In this document: positions 40,497 through 49,493 of the stretch, one piece after another
Layout: the number at the start of each line of letters is the position of its first letter
Position numbering within the stretch: position 1 is the stretch's first letter
NCBI RefSeq assembly: GCF_902364025.1
Contig: NZ_CABJCG010000003.1
Location: 248,001-312,000 of the forward strand
Source: Enterocloster lavalensis
GTDB taxonomy: Bacteria; Bacillota; Clostridia; Lachnospirales; Lachnospiraceae
Length of the DNA: 64,000 nucleotides
Direction: 5' to 3'
Made by a program: the position numbers and the translations under genes
Notes under the pieces: generated by a model
Databases searched by the model: none
Told to the model about the DNA's origin: nothing
The model's input: the letters and a program-made list of their open reading frames with translations, nothing else

Positions 40497-41177
40497 TCAC
40501 CTAAAACTTTTAAAGATCTGTGAGATCATGGGCGCCCGGCGGATATGTATGGGATAGCGGGTGTACAGGAGCATCAAAACCAGCGCCGCCGTGATCGCCG
40601 ACACCAAAAACGCCAGCGTCAGATTGGAGGGCTTGCGGAAGCGGAAATCCACAATAAACAGAAGCCCTACCACCAGAAGCAGCAGGTAGAGACAGACCAC
40701 AAACACCCGGTCCGGCACGAAGAACTGGATCATAAACACCAACGGCAGCGCCACCGCCATGGAGGTGATGGGCAGGCCCCGGTAAAACTTCTCCCCTTCC
40801 TCGGTGATCAGGGCGTTGTTCATCTCCATCACGTTGAAGAAGGCCAGCCTTATGACGGAAGCCACGCAGTACAGCGCGATCACGGTCATGCCCAAAAATC
40901 CTCTCACGCCCAGCAGATAGCAGATCAGCGCGGGAAACGCGCCAAAGCACACCACGTCGCAGAGAGAATCAATCTGGATTCCAAAGGCCTTTGCGTTCTC
41001 GGACCGGTTCTTTTTGGTCCTGGCAATCTTGCCGTCAAACATGTCGCAGAGCCCTGAAAATGCCAGCAGCACCACCGCGGCCTTGAACCGCCCGTGTATC
41101 GCCTGTGTCATCCCGATCACAGAGGAGGCGAGGCTCACATAGGTCAGGATAACCGTGTAATCATAAAAACCTATCAT
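40497..41177 (-). CDS. pssA: CDP-alcohol phosphatidyltransferase, likely CDP-diacylglycerol-serine O-phosphatidyltransferase
   Basis: 226-aa membrane enzyme that joins CDP-diacylglycerol to an alcohol. The complete catalytic signature is present: DMFDGKIARTKKN followed by GIQIDSLCDVVCFG (the D-x2-DG-x2-AR...G-x3-D-x3-D pattern). The group with CDVVCFGAFPA matches serine transferases rather than phosphatidylglycerophosphate synthases. Six to eight hydrophobic segments follow. GAAGGAG precedes the ATG. The flippase-like gene at 41202 ends 25 nt upstream on the same strand, so lipid synthesis and lipid movement genes are cotranscribed. Confidence 0.88.
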   Translation of the reverse strand: MIGFYDYTVILTYVSLASSVIGMTQAIHGRFKAAVVLLAFSGLCDMFDGKIARTKKNRSENAKAFGIQIDSLCDVVCFGAFPALICYLLGVRGFLGMTVIALYCVASVIRLAFFNVMEMNNALITEEGEKFYRGLPITSMAVALPLVFMIQFFVPDRVFVVCLYLLLLVVGLLFIVDFRFRKPSNLTLAFLVSAITAALVLMLLYTRYPIHIRRAPMISQIFKSFR

Positions 41178-41201
41178 AAAGTAACTCCTTCTTTAATACA
41201 T

Positions 41202-42242
41202 TTAAGTACATTTCGTCCTGCTCCCGCGCCGTTTGAACATAAAATGGGCGCCCGCCGTAACCGCTGCGCTGAAAAACAGCTGAACGTAGTAGGCGATGCC
41301 GCGGCTGAGCACCATGCCCGGCAGCAGGAAATCTCCGTAGAATATAGGGTCGAATATGGTCAGGAACAGATGCTCGCTGATTCCCATGCCTCCGGGAAGC
41401 GGAAGCATATCCACGGACACGGAAATGGATGCCTGAAGCAGCACAATCCGCCACATGGCCGTGCCGTGAAGCCCAAAGGACCGGTACACGAAAAACGTGA
41501 CAAAAAACAGCGCGATCCGCTGCATAAACGTCAGCAGCAGCACATTGACCAATACCCGCTTGTGCTGTTTCAGATAAGCCGCCGTGTCCCCGTAATGGTC
41601 CATGGTGAGGGTCAGCCGCTCCTTCTTGGCCGCCAGGCGGCGGAACACGCGGAATCCCCCTAGAAGGTCCAGCAGCTTCATGACGATGTTGCGGGCCAGG
41701 CTGGTGTGGAATACCAGGATCAGCATGGCGGTGCAGCACACGACGTTGAGCCCCAGCCCCAGGTAAAAGACGGGCAGAACCTCCCACATGTAGCGGTCCA
41801 TGGTACCCCTGCAAAACAGCACTAAAAAACAACCGACCGCCACCAGCACCAGCTTGTAGGTGATCGTGACGATCATTAAAACCACGGTGGCCACCGGCAC
41901 GGGAATCATGTTTTTGCGCATGTACAGGATCTGCGCCGGCTGGCCTCCGCCCGCGGACGGGGTGATACAGCTGAAGAAAAAACCGACGCAGGAATACATG
42001 AAACACGTCCTGCGCTTGGTGCGAATCCCCAGCGTACCGAACATATAGTGGAGAATCTTGGACTCTCCCCAGATAAATAAAACAACGCAGCCCATCCCCA
42101 GCAAGAGATATACCGGTTCAGCCTCCGTTATGGTCTCCGCAATATCTCCCAGATCTTTTCCAGCAAACACGCTGTAAATCGTCAGGGCGAACACAATCAG
42201 CACAAAAGCCGCGTTAAACAGATTTTTTTTACGCTCCGACAT
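41202..42242 (-). CDS. LPG_synthase_TM family (flippase-like) membrane protein
   Basis: 346-aa membrane protein with about eight helices of the lysylphosphatidylglycerol synthase TM family (YbhN/MprF-flippase type) without the cytoplasmic aminoacyl transferase part. Family marks: SKILHYMFGTLGIRTKRR, FFSCITPSAGGGQPAQILYM and DMLPLPGGMGISEHLFL. Standalone members are thought to move a lipid across the membrane; the lipid is unknown. GGAAGG precedes the ATG. Upstream of pssA. Confidence 0.88.
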   Translation of the reverse strand: MSERKKNLFNAAFVLIVFALTIYSVFAGKDLGDIAETITEAEPVYLLLGMGCVVLFIWGESKILHYMFGTLGIRTKRRTCFMYSCVGFFFSCITPSAGGGQPAQILYMRKNMIPVPVATVVLMIVTITYKLVLVAVGCFLVLFCRGTMDRYMWEVLPVFYLGLGLNVVCCTAMLILVFHTSLARNIVMKLLDLLGGFRVFRRLAAKKERLTLTMDHYGDTAAYLKQHKRVLVNVLLLTFMQRIALFFVTFFVYRSFGLHGTAMWRIVLLQASISVSVDMLPLPGGMGISEHLFLTIFDPIFYGDFLLPGMVLSRGIAYYVQLFFSAAVTAGAHFMFKRRGSRTKCT

Positions 42243-42386
42243 CCTTTAATTCCTTCCCTGAGACAGCTCTGATGCCGTTTTTGCCCCTGTAGTAATAAAT
42301 ACAATAATCATAATCCTTTTAGACCATATTGTCAAACTTTCTTTCCCAGGAAACTCCAGGAAACATCAGGGAATTCCATCCAGCTA

Positions 42387-43739
42387 TTACAGATCTACCT
42401 TGGGATAACGCCGCCGTATCTTGCGGAAGGTCAGCATATGGGCGGCCGCGGTGATGGCCCAGGAAACGGGGTAGGATATGTACAGCACGTCTAAGGACCG
42501 GTAGGCCGCGAACACGGTGAACACCCAGATCACGCGGAAGCCGCAGGCCCCTGCCAGGGAAACGAACATGGGAACCACGGAATACCCCATGCCCCGCAGG
42601 CTTCCCACCATGCAGTCCATGATCCCGCAGAGAAAATAGGTGCTGCAGATAATGGTCATGCGCAGCATGCCGTAGCGGATCACCTCAGGGTCGGAGGAAT
42701 AGATGTGCAGCAGGCTCCTGCCGCCCAAAACCGCTCCGGCTCCCAGGGCGATGCCAACGCCGGTCACAACCCCCAGGCAGATGTAGAGCGTGCGGTTGAT
42801 TCGGGCATATTTGCCGCCGCCCAGATTCTGGCTGGTAAAGCTCAGATTCGTCTGGTACACCGCGTTCATGGCCGTGTACACAAAGCCCTCCACATTGGAG
42901 CTGGCCGTGTTGCCCGCCATAGCGATGGAGCCGAAGGAATTGACCGAGGACTGGATCAGAACATTGGAAATAGAGAAAATGGCGCCCTGCATGCCCGCGG
43001 GCAGGCCCACCTTGACGATCTGTTTCAGTTTCTTCTTGTGGATTTTCAGCTTTTTTAAGTCCAGGCGCATGGAGCCCGGGGCCTTCATCAGGCTTTTGAC
43101 CACCAGGAATGCGGAAATGTGCTCCGAGATCACCGTTGCCCAGCCCACGCCGTCCACGCCCATATGCAGCCCCACCACAAAGACCAGGTTCAGACACACG
43201 TTCACCACCCCGGCCGCGAACAGGAAATACAGGGGCCGCCTGGTATCTCCCACCGCCCGCAGGATGGCGCTGCCGAAGTTGTACAGCATGAGCACAGGCA
43301 TGCCTGCGAAATAAATCCTCATATATAATACGGACTGGTCCAGCACGTCCTCCGGAGTCCCCATGAGCTCCAAAAGAGGCCTGGCCGCCGCAACTCCCAG
43401 AATCACCAAAAACAATCCGCTGATTATACTGGTAGTGATGGCCGTGTGCACCGTCTCGCTGACGTCCTTGTCCTTCTGGCCGCCGTAGTACCGGGCCACC
43501 AGCACGTTGGCGCCCACCGACAGCCCCACAAAAACATTGATTAACAGGTTGATCAGAGAAGAGGTGGACCCCACCGCCGCCAGCGCCTGGCTTCCTGCAA
43601 ATCGCCCAACCACCACGATGTCCGCCGCGTTGAACAAAAGCTGGAGGATTCCGGAGAGCATCAGGGGAACCGCAAACAGCAGGATTTTCCCAAAAAGAGG
43701 GCCGTTGCACATATCCATCTCGTACGATTTGTTCTTCAT
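42387..43739 (-). CDS. MATE family efflux transporter
   Basis: 450-aa multidrug/metabolite exporter with twelve predicted helices in two MatE repeats (first half GPLFGKILLFAVPLMLSG, FNAADIVVVGRFAGSQALAAVG; second half NVLIQSSVNSFGSIAMAGNTAS). The cluster is of the Firmicutes NorM/DinF-like branch; cation and substrate unknown. The start is placed at 43739 (MKNKSYEMDM) with GAGGAG about 13 nt upstream, a little far; starts at 43718 or further upstream remain possible. Divergent from asnA. Confidence 0.88.
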   Translation of the reverse strand: MKNKSYEMDMCNGPLFGKILLFAVPLMLSGILQLLFNAADIVVVGRFAGSQALAAVGSTSSLINLLINVFVGLSVGANVLVARYYGGQKDKDVSETVHTAITTSIISGLFLVILGVAAARPLLELMGTPEDVLDQSVLYMRIYFAGMPVLMLYNFGSAILRAVGDTRRPLYFLFAAGVVNVCLNLVFVVGLHMGVDGVGWATVISEHISAFLVVKSLMKAPGSMRLDLKKLKIHKKKLKQIVKVGLPAGMQGAIFSISNVLIQSSVNSFGSIAMAGNTASSNVEGFVYTAMNAVYQTNLSFTSQNLGGGKYARINRTLYICLGVVTGVGIALGAGAVLGGRSLLHIYSSDPEVIRYGMLRMTIICSTYFLCGIMDCMVGSLRGMGYSVVPMFVSLAGACGFRVIWVFTVFAAYRSLDVLYISYPVSWAITAAAHMLTFRKIRRRYPKVDL

Positions 43740-43883
43740 GATTCTGCTTATACTCCTCATTCGTATATCAATCGCCTGTCCGGCGCCTATCAGTGTATCA
43801 CAGCCGCTTTGCTTTTGCAATCCAATGGGTGAAAAGTTCGGAACGTGAAACGCAAGAAGTTCGTATTTCAGGCAAATTTTCTG

Positions 43884-43912
43884 TTGCGCCTTTTCTTTAT
43901 TAGTGATACCAT
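43884..43912 (+). promoter_or_regulatory. asnA-mntP promoter
   Basis: TTGCGC (43884-43889), 17 nt, TACCAT (43907-43912). Confidence 0.5.
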
Positions 43913-43943
43913 AAAGTACATATTGCAGTGGGAGGAATTATCT

Positions 43944-44951
43944 ATGAAACTGGTTTTTCCAGAAAACTATGATCCCCGGTTAAGCGTCCGGGAAACACAG
44001 GAAGCGATCAAATACATACGTGACACATTTCAAAAGGAACTCGGAAAGGAGATGAACCTGGAGCGAATCTCCGCCCCCCTGTTCGTGGAAAAGAGCAGCG
44101 GTCTGAACGACAACCTAAGCGGCACGGAGCGCCCGGTGCAGTTCGACGTCTCCGGAATCCCCGGCGAGACCATGGAGGTGGTCCACTCCCTGGCCAAGTG
44201 GAAGCGCATGGCGTTAAAGGAATACGGCTTCGCCCCCGGCGAGGGCCTGTACACCAACATGAACGCCATCCGCCGGGATGAGGAGCTGGATAACCTGCAC
44301 TCCTGCTATGTGGACCAGTGGGACTGGGAGCAGGTCATCCGCAAGGAGGACCGGAACCTGGAGACCTTAAAGGAGACGGTGCGCCAGATCTTCAAGATCA
44401 TCAAGCACATGCAGCACGAGGTGTGGTACAAATACCCCGAGGCAGCCAAGCACCTGCCCAAGGACATTCACTTTATCACTTCCCAGGAACTGGAGGACAG
44501 ATATCCGGACAAAACGCCCAAGGAGCGCGAGAATCTGATCTGCCGGGAGTACGGCTGCGTGTTCCTCATGCAGATCGGCGACAAGCTGAAAAGCGGCGAG
44601 CCCCACGACGGCCGGGCGCCGGACTACGACGACTGGCAGCTAAACGGCGACATCCTGTTCTGGTTCGAACATCTGCAGTGCGCGCTGGAGATTTCCAGCA
44701 TGGGCATCCGCGTGGATGAGAAGGCACTGGAGGAGCAGTTGAAAAAGGCCGGCTGCGAGGACCGCAGAAGCCTGCCCTACCACCGCATGCTGTTAAACGG
44801 CGAGCTGCCCTACACCATCGGCGGCGGCATCGGCCAGTCCCGGCTGTGCATGCTGCTGCTGGACCGCGCCCATGTGGGCGAAGTGCAGGCCAGCATCTGG
44901 CCGGAGGAGATGCGCAGAGTATGCAGGGAGCACGGCATTTTCCTGCTTTAA
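43944..44951 (+). CDS. asnA: Aspartate-ammonia ligase
   Basis: 335-aa cytoplasmic class IIc tRNA-synthetase-like enzyme making asparagine from aspartate, ammonia and ATP. Pattern across its length: [55 protein letters not shown] and the ATP-site motif [16 protein letters not shown]. Length matches AsnA. GGGAGG precedes the ATG. mntP follows 18 nt downstream in the same transcript. Confidence 0.96.
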   Translation: MKLVFPENYDPRLSVRETQEAIKYIRDTFQKELGKEMNLERISAPLFVEKSSGLNDNLSGTERPVQFDVSGIPGETMEVVHSLAKWKRMALKEYGFAPGEGLYTNMNAIRRDEELDNLHSCYVDQWDWEQVIRKEDRNLETLKETVRQIFKIIKHMQHEVWYKYPEAAKHLPKDIHFITSQELEDRYPDKTPKERENLICREYGCVFLMQIGDKLKSGEPHDGRAPDYDDWQLNGDILFWFEHLQCALEISSMGIRVDEKALEEQLKKAGCEDRRSLPYHRMLLNGELPYTIGGGIGQSRLCMLLLDRAHVGEVQASIWPEEMRRVCREHGIFLL

Positions 44952-44969
44952 TATCCGGAGGGAACGCGA

Positions 44970-45536
44970 ATGTCATTAACAGAGCTGTTTATCATCGCCG
45001 TGGGGCTGTCCATGGACGCCTTCGCCGTGGCAGTCTGTAAGGGGCTTGCCATGCCCCGGATGAGCTGGAAGGGCGCCGGCGTGGTGGGACTGTACTTCGG
45101 CGGATTCCAGGGAGCCATGCCCTTTATCGGCTACCTGCTGGGCACCCGGTTCCGGGACGCCATCACGGCGTACGATCACTGGATCGCCTTTATCCTGCTG
45201 GCGCTGATCGGCGGCAACATGATCAAGGAATCCCTGGAAACGGAGGAGGAGTGCCCGGACGCGTCCCTGGACGTGCGCAGCATGACGCTTCTGGCCGTGG
45301 CCACCAGCATCGACGCTCTGGCCGTGGGCGTCACCTTCGCCTTTCTCACCGTTCCCATTCTGCCGGCCGTATCCTTTATCGGCGTGGTCACCTTCACCCT
45401 CTCCGTAGTGGGCGTGAAGGTGGGAAATGTCTTTGGCTGCCGCTATAAATCCCGGGCGGAGCTGGCCGGCGGCCTGATCCTGGTGCTGATGGGACTCAAG
45501 ATCCTGTTCGAACATCTGGGATATCTGAATTTTTGA
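44970..45536 (+). CDS. mntP: Manganese efflux pump MntP
   Basis: 188-aa six-helix exporter. Two inverted-repeat halves each start with the aspartate motif: [13 protein letters not shown] and [15 protein letters not shown]. These acidic residues bind Mn2+ in the family. Ribosome site GGAGGG precedes the ATG. Second gene of the asnA operon, so the yybP-ykoY manganese riboswitch often found before mntP is not present here. Two REP-like palindromes and a strong terminator follow. Confidence 0.95.
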   Translation: MSLTELFIIAVGLSMDAFAVAVCKGLAMPRMSWKGAGVVGLYFGGFQGAMPFIGYLLGTRFRDAITAYDHWIAFILLALIGGNMIKESLETEEECPDASLDVRSMTLLAVATSIDALAVGVTFAFLTVPILPAVSFIGVVTFTLSVVGVKVGNVFGCRYKSRAELAGGLILVLMGLKILFEHLGYLNF

Positions 45537-45541
45537 CGCGG

Positions 45542-45575
45542 CAATCGTTCGCGGGCCGCGCCAAGCGGACGATTG
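45542..45575 (+). repeat. REP-like palindrome, copy B
   Basis: 34 nt, CAATCGTTCGCG...AAGCGGACGATTG. The outer stem CAATCGT/ACGATTG is longer than in copy A, with both arms changed together. Confidence 0.8.
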
Positions 45576-45583
45576 CATTCAGA

Positions 45584-45617
45584 CAATCACCCACGGGCCG
45601 CGCCAAGCGGCCCATTG
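45584..45617 (+). repeat. REP-like palindrome, copy C
   Basis: 34 nt, CAATCACCCACGG...AAGCGGCCCATTG, same orientation as copy B and 8 nt after it. Confidence 0.8.
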
Positions 45618-45622
45618 CATTT

Positions 45623-45673
45623 AAAAGGGAGTCCACCCCCGGACCAATCAGCCCGGGGCGGACTCCCTTTTTT
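45623..45673. terminator. Terminator between mntP and the DUF2007 gene
   Basis: AAAAGGGAGTCC/GGACTCCCTTTTTT stem with inner CCCCCGG/CCCGGGG; works on both strands. Confidence 0.9.
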
Positions 45674-45715
45674 GTATTCGGTTGCAGACGCCGGGAAATC
45701 CGGCCGCAGATCGCT

Positions 45716-45970
45716 CTAATCCCCGGAAGGCGCCTTTCGCTCCGCTTCCAGGCCCATGCCCTCCAGCAGCTCGGCCGCTTTGGGCACATCCTCCTCCGCC
45801 ACAAAAATCTCCTCGCCAAATGTGGAATTGCCGGTGTACAGGTTCATAATCCCCGCAGCGCCCAGATCCCGCTTGTAGCCCGGAATCCCATTTTTTTCCA
45901 GTACCTCCAGGATCATCTCCGCCTGCAGATTGTCCGGCGCCGTATAAATCTTCACAGCCTTGCGCTCCAT
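45716..45970 (-). CDS. DUF2007 domain protein
   Basis: 84-aa protein of the DUF2007 family (putative signal-transducing or ligand-binding small domain), opening KAVKIYTAPDNLQAEMILEVL and ending in EEIFVAEEDVPKAAELLEG. The fold is a ferredoxin-like alpha-beta unit in known relatives. Start at 45970 (MERKAV) with GGAGG 7 nt upstream; an ATG two codons earlier is too close to that site. Function unknown. Confidence 0.82.
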   Translation of the reverse strand: MERKAVKIYTAPDNLQAEMILEVLEKNGIPGYKRDLGAAGIMNLYTGNSTFGEEIFVAEEDVPKAAELLEGMGLEAERKAPSGD

Positions 45971-46124
45971 GAACATTCCTCCTCTCAGAAATTCATGCCA
46001 TTGCCTCTGTGAGTTTCCACTTAAAGCATAACACATTTTCCCTCAAAAGTCACCGCTGCGGCTGTCATTTTCCTTTTTCTTCCGAAACCGGTATTACCTA
46101 TGCTCCGAAACGAACCGATGCAGA

Positions 46125-46164
46125 CTGCGCCGCCCGGCAGCCTGTAAACTGCCGGACGGCGCAG
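46125..46164. other. Perfect hairpin downstream of the cell-wall-binding protein gene
   Basis: CTGCGCCGcCCGGCAG pairs with CTGCCGGaCGGCGCAG (loop of 8). No T-run, but its place suits transcript-end protection. Confidence 0.6.
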
Positions 46165-46189
46165 CATCCGAAAAGCAATCATCAAATTG

Positions 46190-46942
46190 TCAGTCGACCC
46201 TCACGCCGCTGCCGTCGATCTCATATCCGTCCACCGTGCAGTTGGTGCGCATCTGGCCGGAACTCCGGTCCAGGAAATACCAGGCGCCCTTGTACTGCTG
46301 CCAGCCCTTCTGCATGTATCCCTCATCGTTGAACAGATACCACTGGCCGTTGATCAGGCCCCAGGACTTTAGGTAGTCGTCCTGGTACTTGTAGCGGTAG
46401 CCCCGGACCGACTGCTCCCAGTTGCCCCGCAGCACGTTGCGGTACTGGTCCATGTCGTCCTCAGGCACCATTATAAAATAGTAGGTCTTGGACTGGTCCC
46501 CGTAGGTGAACTGCAGGGTGTAGCAGCGGTTCAGATCGTCGTAGAGTTTTCCCTTGCGGGACTCCCGCTCCACGGTCTCCTGGCGCACCACCGGGTAACT
46601 GACGCCCTCCTGCAGGCCGTAGACCGTGCACTCCTGGCTCACCTGGGTTCCCTCTTTATCGTAGGTGATAATCCGGTAATCCAGAACCACATCGTCCAAT
46701 TTTACTTCGTTGTTATTTCTCGACACATGGAAGGTGTCCTCATCGGAAGCCCTGTGGCCGTCCACATACTGGGTGTATCCGTCGTAAATCGGCGTTTTCC
46801 GGTTGTTGATATCCAGAATCACCTCAAATGGCAGACTGCCTCTGGAACCGTCCGAAGCCCATGAACCAAACGCGGAAGATAAACACAGAATCCCGGTCAC
46901 CGTCAAGGCTGCCAGGCGCTTTATCAAGCTGTTTCGTCTCAT
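46190..46942 (-). CDS. Secreted protein with C-terminal cell-wall-binding repeats
   Basis: 250-aa exported protein. Signal peptide (about 1-29, ends GSWA) and a middle domain of about 145 residues without recognised family. The last 60 residues are two choline/cell-wall-binding repeats with the aromatic-glycine pattern (LINGQWYLFNDEGYMQKGWQ, YKGAWYFLDRSSGQMRTN). These repeats hold the protein to the wall. The same repeat style appears weakly in the 7124 gene. GGAGG precedes the ATG. Lies downstream of tyrS on the same strand, 27 nt away. Confidence 0.8.
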   Translation of the reverse strand: MRRNSLIKRLAALTVTGILCLSSAFGSWASDGSRGSLPFEVILDINNRKTPIYDGYTQYVDGHRASDEDTFHVSRNNNEVKLDDVVLDYRIITYDKEGTQVSQECTVYGLQEGVSYPVVRQETVERESRKGKLYDDLNRCYTLQFTYGDQSKTYYFIMVPEDDMDQYRNVLRGNWEQSVRGYRYKYQDDYLKSWGLINGQWYLFNDEGYMQKGWQQYKGAWYFLDRSSGQMRTNCTVDGYEIDGSGVRVD

Positions 46943-46969
46943 CCGACATCCTCCTTTCCCATCCGGGAT

Positions 46970-48196
46970 TTATTTTACAACCACTTTCACGAATTTCTTC
47001 TTGCCGCGCTTGAATACCATACCCTCGCCCTCAAACTGGCTGCGGGCGTACACGGCCTTCACGTCCTTCACGGCCTCGCCGTCCACGCTGACGCCGCCCT
47101 GCTCCACATTTCTTCTGGCCTCGGAGCGGGACGCGGATAAACCGGACTTGTGCAGGATGCTCAGAATATCGATGGAACCGTCCTTAAAGTCCTCGTCCGC
47201 CAGCTCGCAGCTTGGCATGTTCTCGGTGCTGCCTCCGACGGAGAATAAGGCTCTGGCGCCCTCCTGGGCCTTGTCCGCCTCCTCCTCGCCGTGCACCAGC
47301 TTGGTCAGCTCGTAGGCCAGGATCTCCTTGGCAGTGTTTAACTGGCTGCCTTCCCAGTGATCCATCTCGTCGATCTGCTCGATGGGTAAGAAGGTCAGCA
47401 TGCGCAGGCACTTGAGAACGTCGGCGTCCGCCACGTTTCTCCAATACTGGTAGAAATCAAAGGGCGTGGTCTTTTCGGGGTCAAGCCACACTGCGCCGGA
47501 CTGGGTCTTGCCCATCTTTTTACCCTCGGAGTTTAACAGCAGGGTGATGGTCATGGCGTGGGCGTCCTTGCCCAGCTTGCGGCGGATCAGCTCGGTGCCG
47601 CCCAGCATGTTGCTCCACTGGTCGTCGCCGCCGAACTGCATGTTGCAGCCGTAGCGCTGGAACAGCTCGTAGAAGTCGTAGCTCTGCATGATCATGTAGT
47701 TGAACTCCAGGAAGCTTAAGCCCTTCTCCATACGCTGCTTGTAGCACTCGGCTCTCAGCATGTTGTTGACGGAGAAATGGGGGCCCACCTCGCGGAGGAA
47801 CTCGATGTAGTTCAGTCCCAGGAGCCACTCGGCGTTGTTCACCATCATGGCCTTGCCCTCGGAGAAATCGATGAAACGGCTCATCTGCTTCTTGAAGCAG
47901 TCGCAGTTGTGCTGGATGATCTCTGGGGTCATCATGGTGCGCATATCGGAACGGCCGGAGGGATCTCCGATCATACCGGTGCCGCCGCCGATCAGGGCGA
48001 TGGGACGGTTGCCCGCCATCTGCAGGCGCTTCATCAGGCACAGGGCCATGAAATGTCCCACATGCAGGCTGTCCGCCGTGGGATCGAATCCGATATAGAA
48101 TACGGCCTTACCTTCGTTGACCATTTTTTTAATCTCTTCTTCATTCGTCACCTGGGCGATCAGGCCGCGGGCGACTAATTCCTCGTAAATCTGCAT
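46970..48196 (-). CDS. tyrS: Tyrosine-tRNA ligase
   Basis: 408-aa class I aminoacyl-tRNA synthetase. The HIGH motif is HVGHF, the KMSKS motif KMGKT, with [12 protein letters not shown] for tyrosine and an S4 RNA-binding domain at the C-terminus ([18 protein letters not shown]). The start is ATG at 48196 with AGGAG upstream. The 105 nt before it contain no T-box leader that I can find. The cell-wall-binding protein gene follows in the same direction. Confidence 0.96.
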   Translation of the reverse strand: MQIYEELVARGLIAQVTNEEEIKKMVNEGKAVFYIGFDPTADSLHVGHFMALCLMKRLQMAGNRPIALIGGGTGMIGDPSGRSDMRTMMTPEIIQHNCDCFKKQMSRFIDFSEGKAMMVNNAEWLLGLNYIEFLREVGPHFSVNNMLRAECYKQRMEKGLSFLEFNYMIMQSYDFYELFQRYGCNMQFGGDDQWSNMLGGTELIRRKLGKDAHAMTITLLLNSEGKKMGKTQSGAVWLDPEKTTPFDFYQYWRNVADADVLKCLRMLTFLPIEQIDEMDHWEGSQLNTAKEILAYELTKLVHGEEEADKAQEGARALFSVGGSTENMPSCELADEDFKDGSIDILSILHKSGLSASRSEARRNVEQGGVSVDGEAVKDVKAVYARSQFEGEGMVFKRGKKKFVKVVVK

Positions 48197-48301
48197 AGCA
48201 ATTCTCCTTTTAATGACATGGCAAAGCAAGGCAGGCTCTGCCCGTATGTTATTAGTTTACCATATTTTTAATTTCATGCAAGCCTTTAAGTCTTACGTTT
48301 T

Positions 48302-49294
48302 TCATTCACGGCGCCGGGGCGAGGGGTTCATTTCCCTGTCACGCCCCTCCGCCTCCTGCTTTCCGCCGGTTTTCGCCAGGATCAGCACCGTAACCATAAT
48401 CAGGCCAAATCCCAGGAAATCCGGGAGCGTGAAGGTCGTATTCAGCCAGAACACCGAGATGATGATGGAGCTCACCGGCTCCACCCCGGAGTACAGGCTG
48501 CCCTTTAAGGGACCGATGATGCTCACGCCCTGGAGATACAGCCCGAAGGCCACTGCGGTTCCCACCACGATGACGCCGAACATGGCCGCCCAGGTGCCGC
48601 TGTCCCAGACCACCGTGTAGTTCCAGGGGCGCACCAGAAGGCACATGAACAGACCTCCGATGAACATGCCGAAGCCCAGTACCTGGTAGATGTCATAGCG
48701 GTTTACCAGGGTTCCGGGCAGCGTCGTGTAGATCACCGCGCTGACCGCGGCCAGAAGGCCCCACGTCAGGCCCTGAGGGGTCAACTGCAGGCCGTGGATA
48801 TTTCCATGGGTTCCGATCAGGAAGGTGCCCGTCAGGGACAGGGCGATGGCCAGAAGCTCCAGGCCCGCGGGCCTGCGCCTTCCTTTAAAACATACCAGAA
48901 ACAGGATCAGCACCGGCGACAGGTACTGGAGCACTGTTGCCGTGCCGGCGTTGGAGGTCTGCACCGCCATAAAATAGCTGAGCTGGCAGAAGGTGATGCC
49001 ACAGAGGGCAAACACCAGCAGATGGCGCACGTCCCGTTTGTGTTTAAAAATCCGAAGATTATTTTTCCGATTTAAAATAAAGCCGTTGATGATCAGCATG
49101 AGACCGGCAAAAAGCAGCCTCAGCGCCACCAGCCAGGGGGCCTCAACGTCCCGGTGCTCGAAGAGGAACTGGCCGCAGCAGCCGGAGAGTCCCCAGCACG
49201 CTCCGCCCACGATGGTCATCACCGAGCCCATAAACTCCCTGGAGCGCTTCTGATCCGAAGTTTTGCCCACGGCAGGGATTTGTCGTGTTTTCAT
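48302..49294 (-). CDS. EamA/DMT superfamily transporter
   Basis: 330-aa membrane protein with ten helices in two EamA halves (GGACWGLSGCCGQFLFEH at the start; TPQGLTWGLLAAVSAVIYTTLPG in the middle). Such proteins move amino acids, nucleotide bases or other metabolites across the membrane; the substrate is unknown. The C-terminus is basic and cytoplasmic. Divergent from the DAHP synthase gene. AGGAAA precedes the ATG. Confidence 0.85.
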   Translation of the reverse strand: MKTRQIPAVGKTSDQKRSREFMGSVMTIVGGACWGLSGCCGQFLFEHRDVEAPWLVALRLLFAGLMLIINGFILNRKNNLRIFKHKRDVRHLLVFALCGITFCQLSYFMAVQTSNAGTATVLQYLSPVLILFLVCFKGRRRPAGLELLAIALSLTGTFLIGTHGNIHGLQLTPQGLTWGLLAAVSAVIYTTLPGTLVNRYDIYQVLGFGMFIGGLFMCLLVRPWNYTVVWDSGTWAAMFGVIVVGTAVAFGLYLQGVSIIGPLKGSLYSGVEPVSSIIISVFWLNTTFTLPDFLGFGLIMVTVLILAKTGGKQEAEGRDREMNPSPRRRE

Positions 49295-49370
49295 AATTCG
49301 TTTCCTACCTTTTCCATGTCTCTATTTATACTGTGAAAACTTATTTCTGTCAACATTTTCCCGGGAACTC

Positions 49371-49399
49371 TTGCCGAATCCGGGGATCTATACTATAAT
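49371..49399 (+). promoter_or_regulatory. DAHP synthase promoter
   Basis: TTGCCG (49371-49376), 17 nt, TATAAT (49394-49399). Confidence 0.65.
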
Positions 49400-49408
49400 A
49401 AACCGTTG

Positions 49409-49442
49409 GAATGGACCGCAGGCTGCGCCCGCAGCCCATTCC
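49409..49442 (+). repeat. REP-like palindrome, copy E, inside the aroF leader
   Basis: 34-nt hairpin (GAATGG ... CCATTC around GGCTGCGCCCGCAGCC) sharing GCAGGCTGCGCC and GCAGCCCATT with copy D. It lies about 10 nt downstream of the promoter and so at the 5' end of the transcript. Confidence 0.6.
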
Positions 49443-49493
49443 ATACAATCAAATCCGTACGATATAAGAGACAGGAATGGAGGTACAAGACAG

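Noticed and set aside
44900..44969. Manganese riboswitch before mntP
   Set aside because: mntP starts 18 nt after asnA, so there is no room for a yybP-ykoY element.
48197..48301. T-box leader for tyrS
   Set aside because: The space is only 105 nt and holds no T-box sequence or antiterminator stem.
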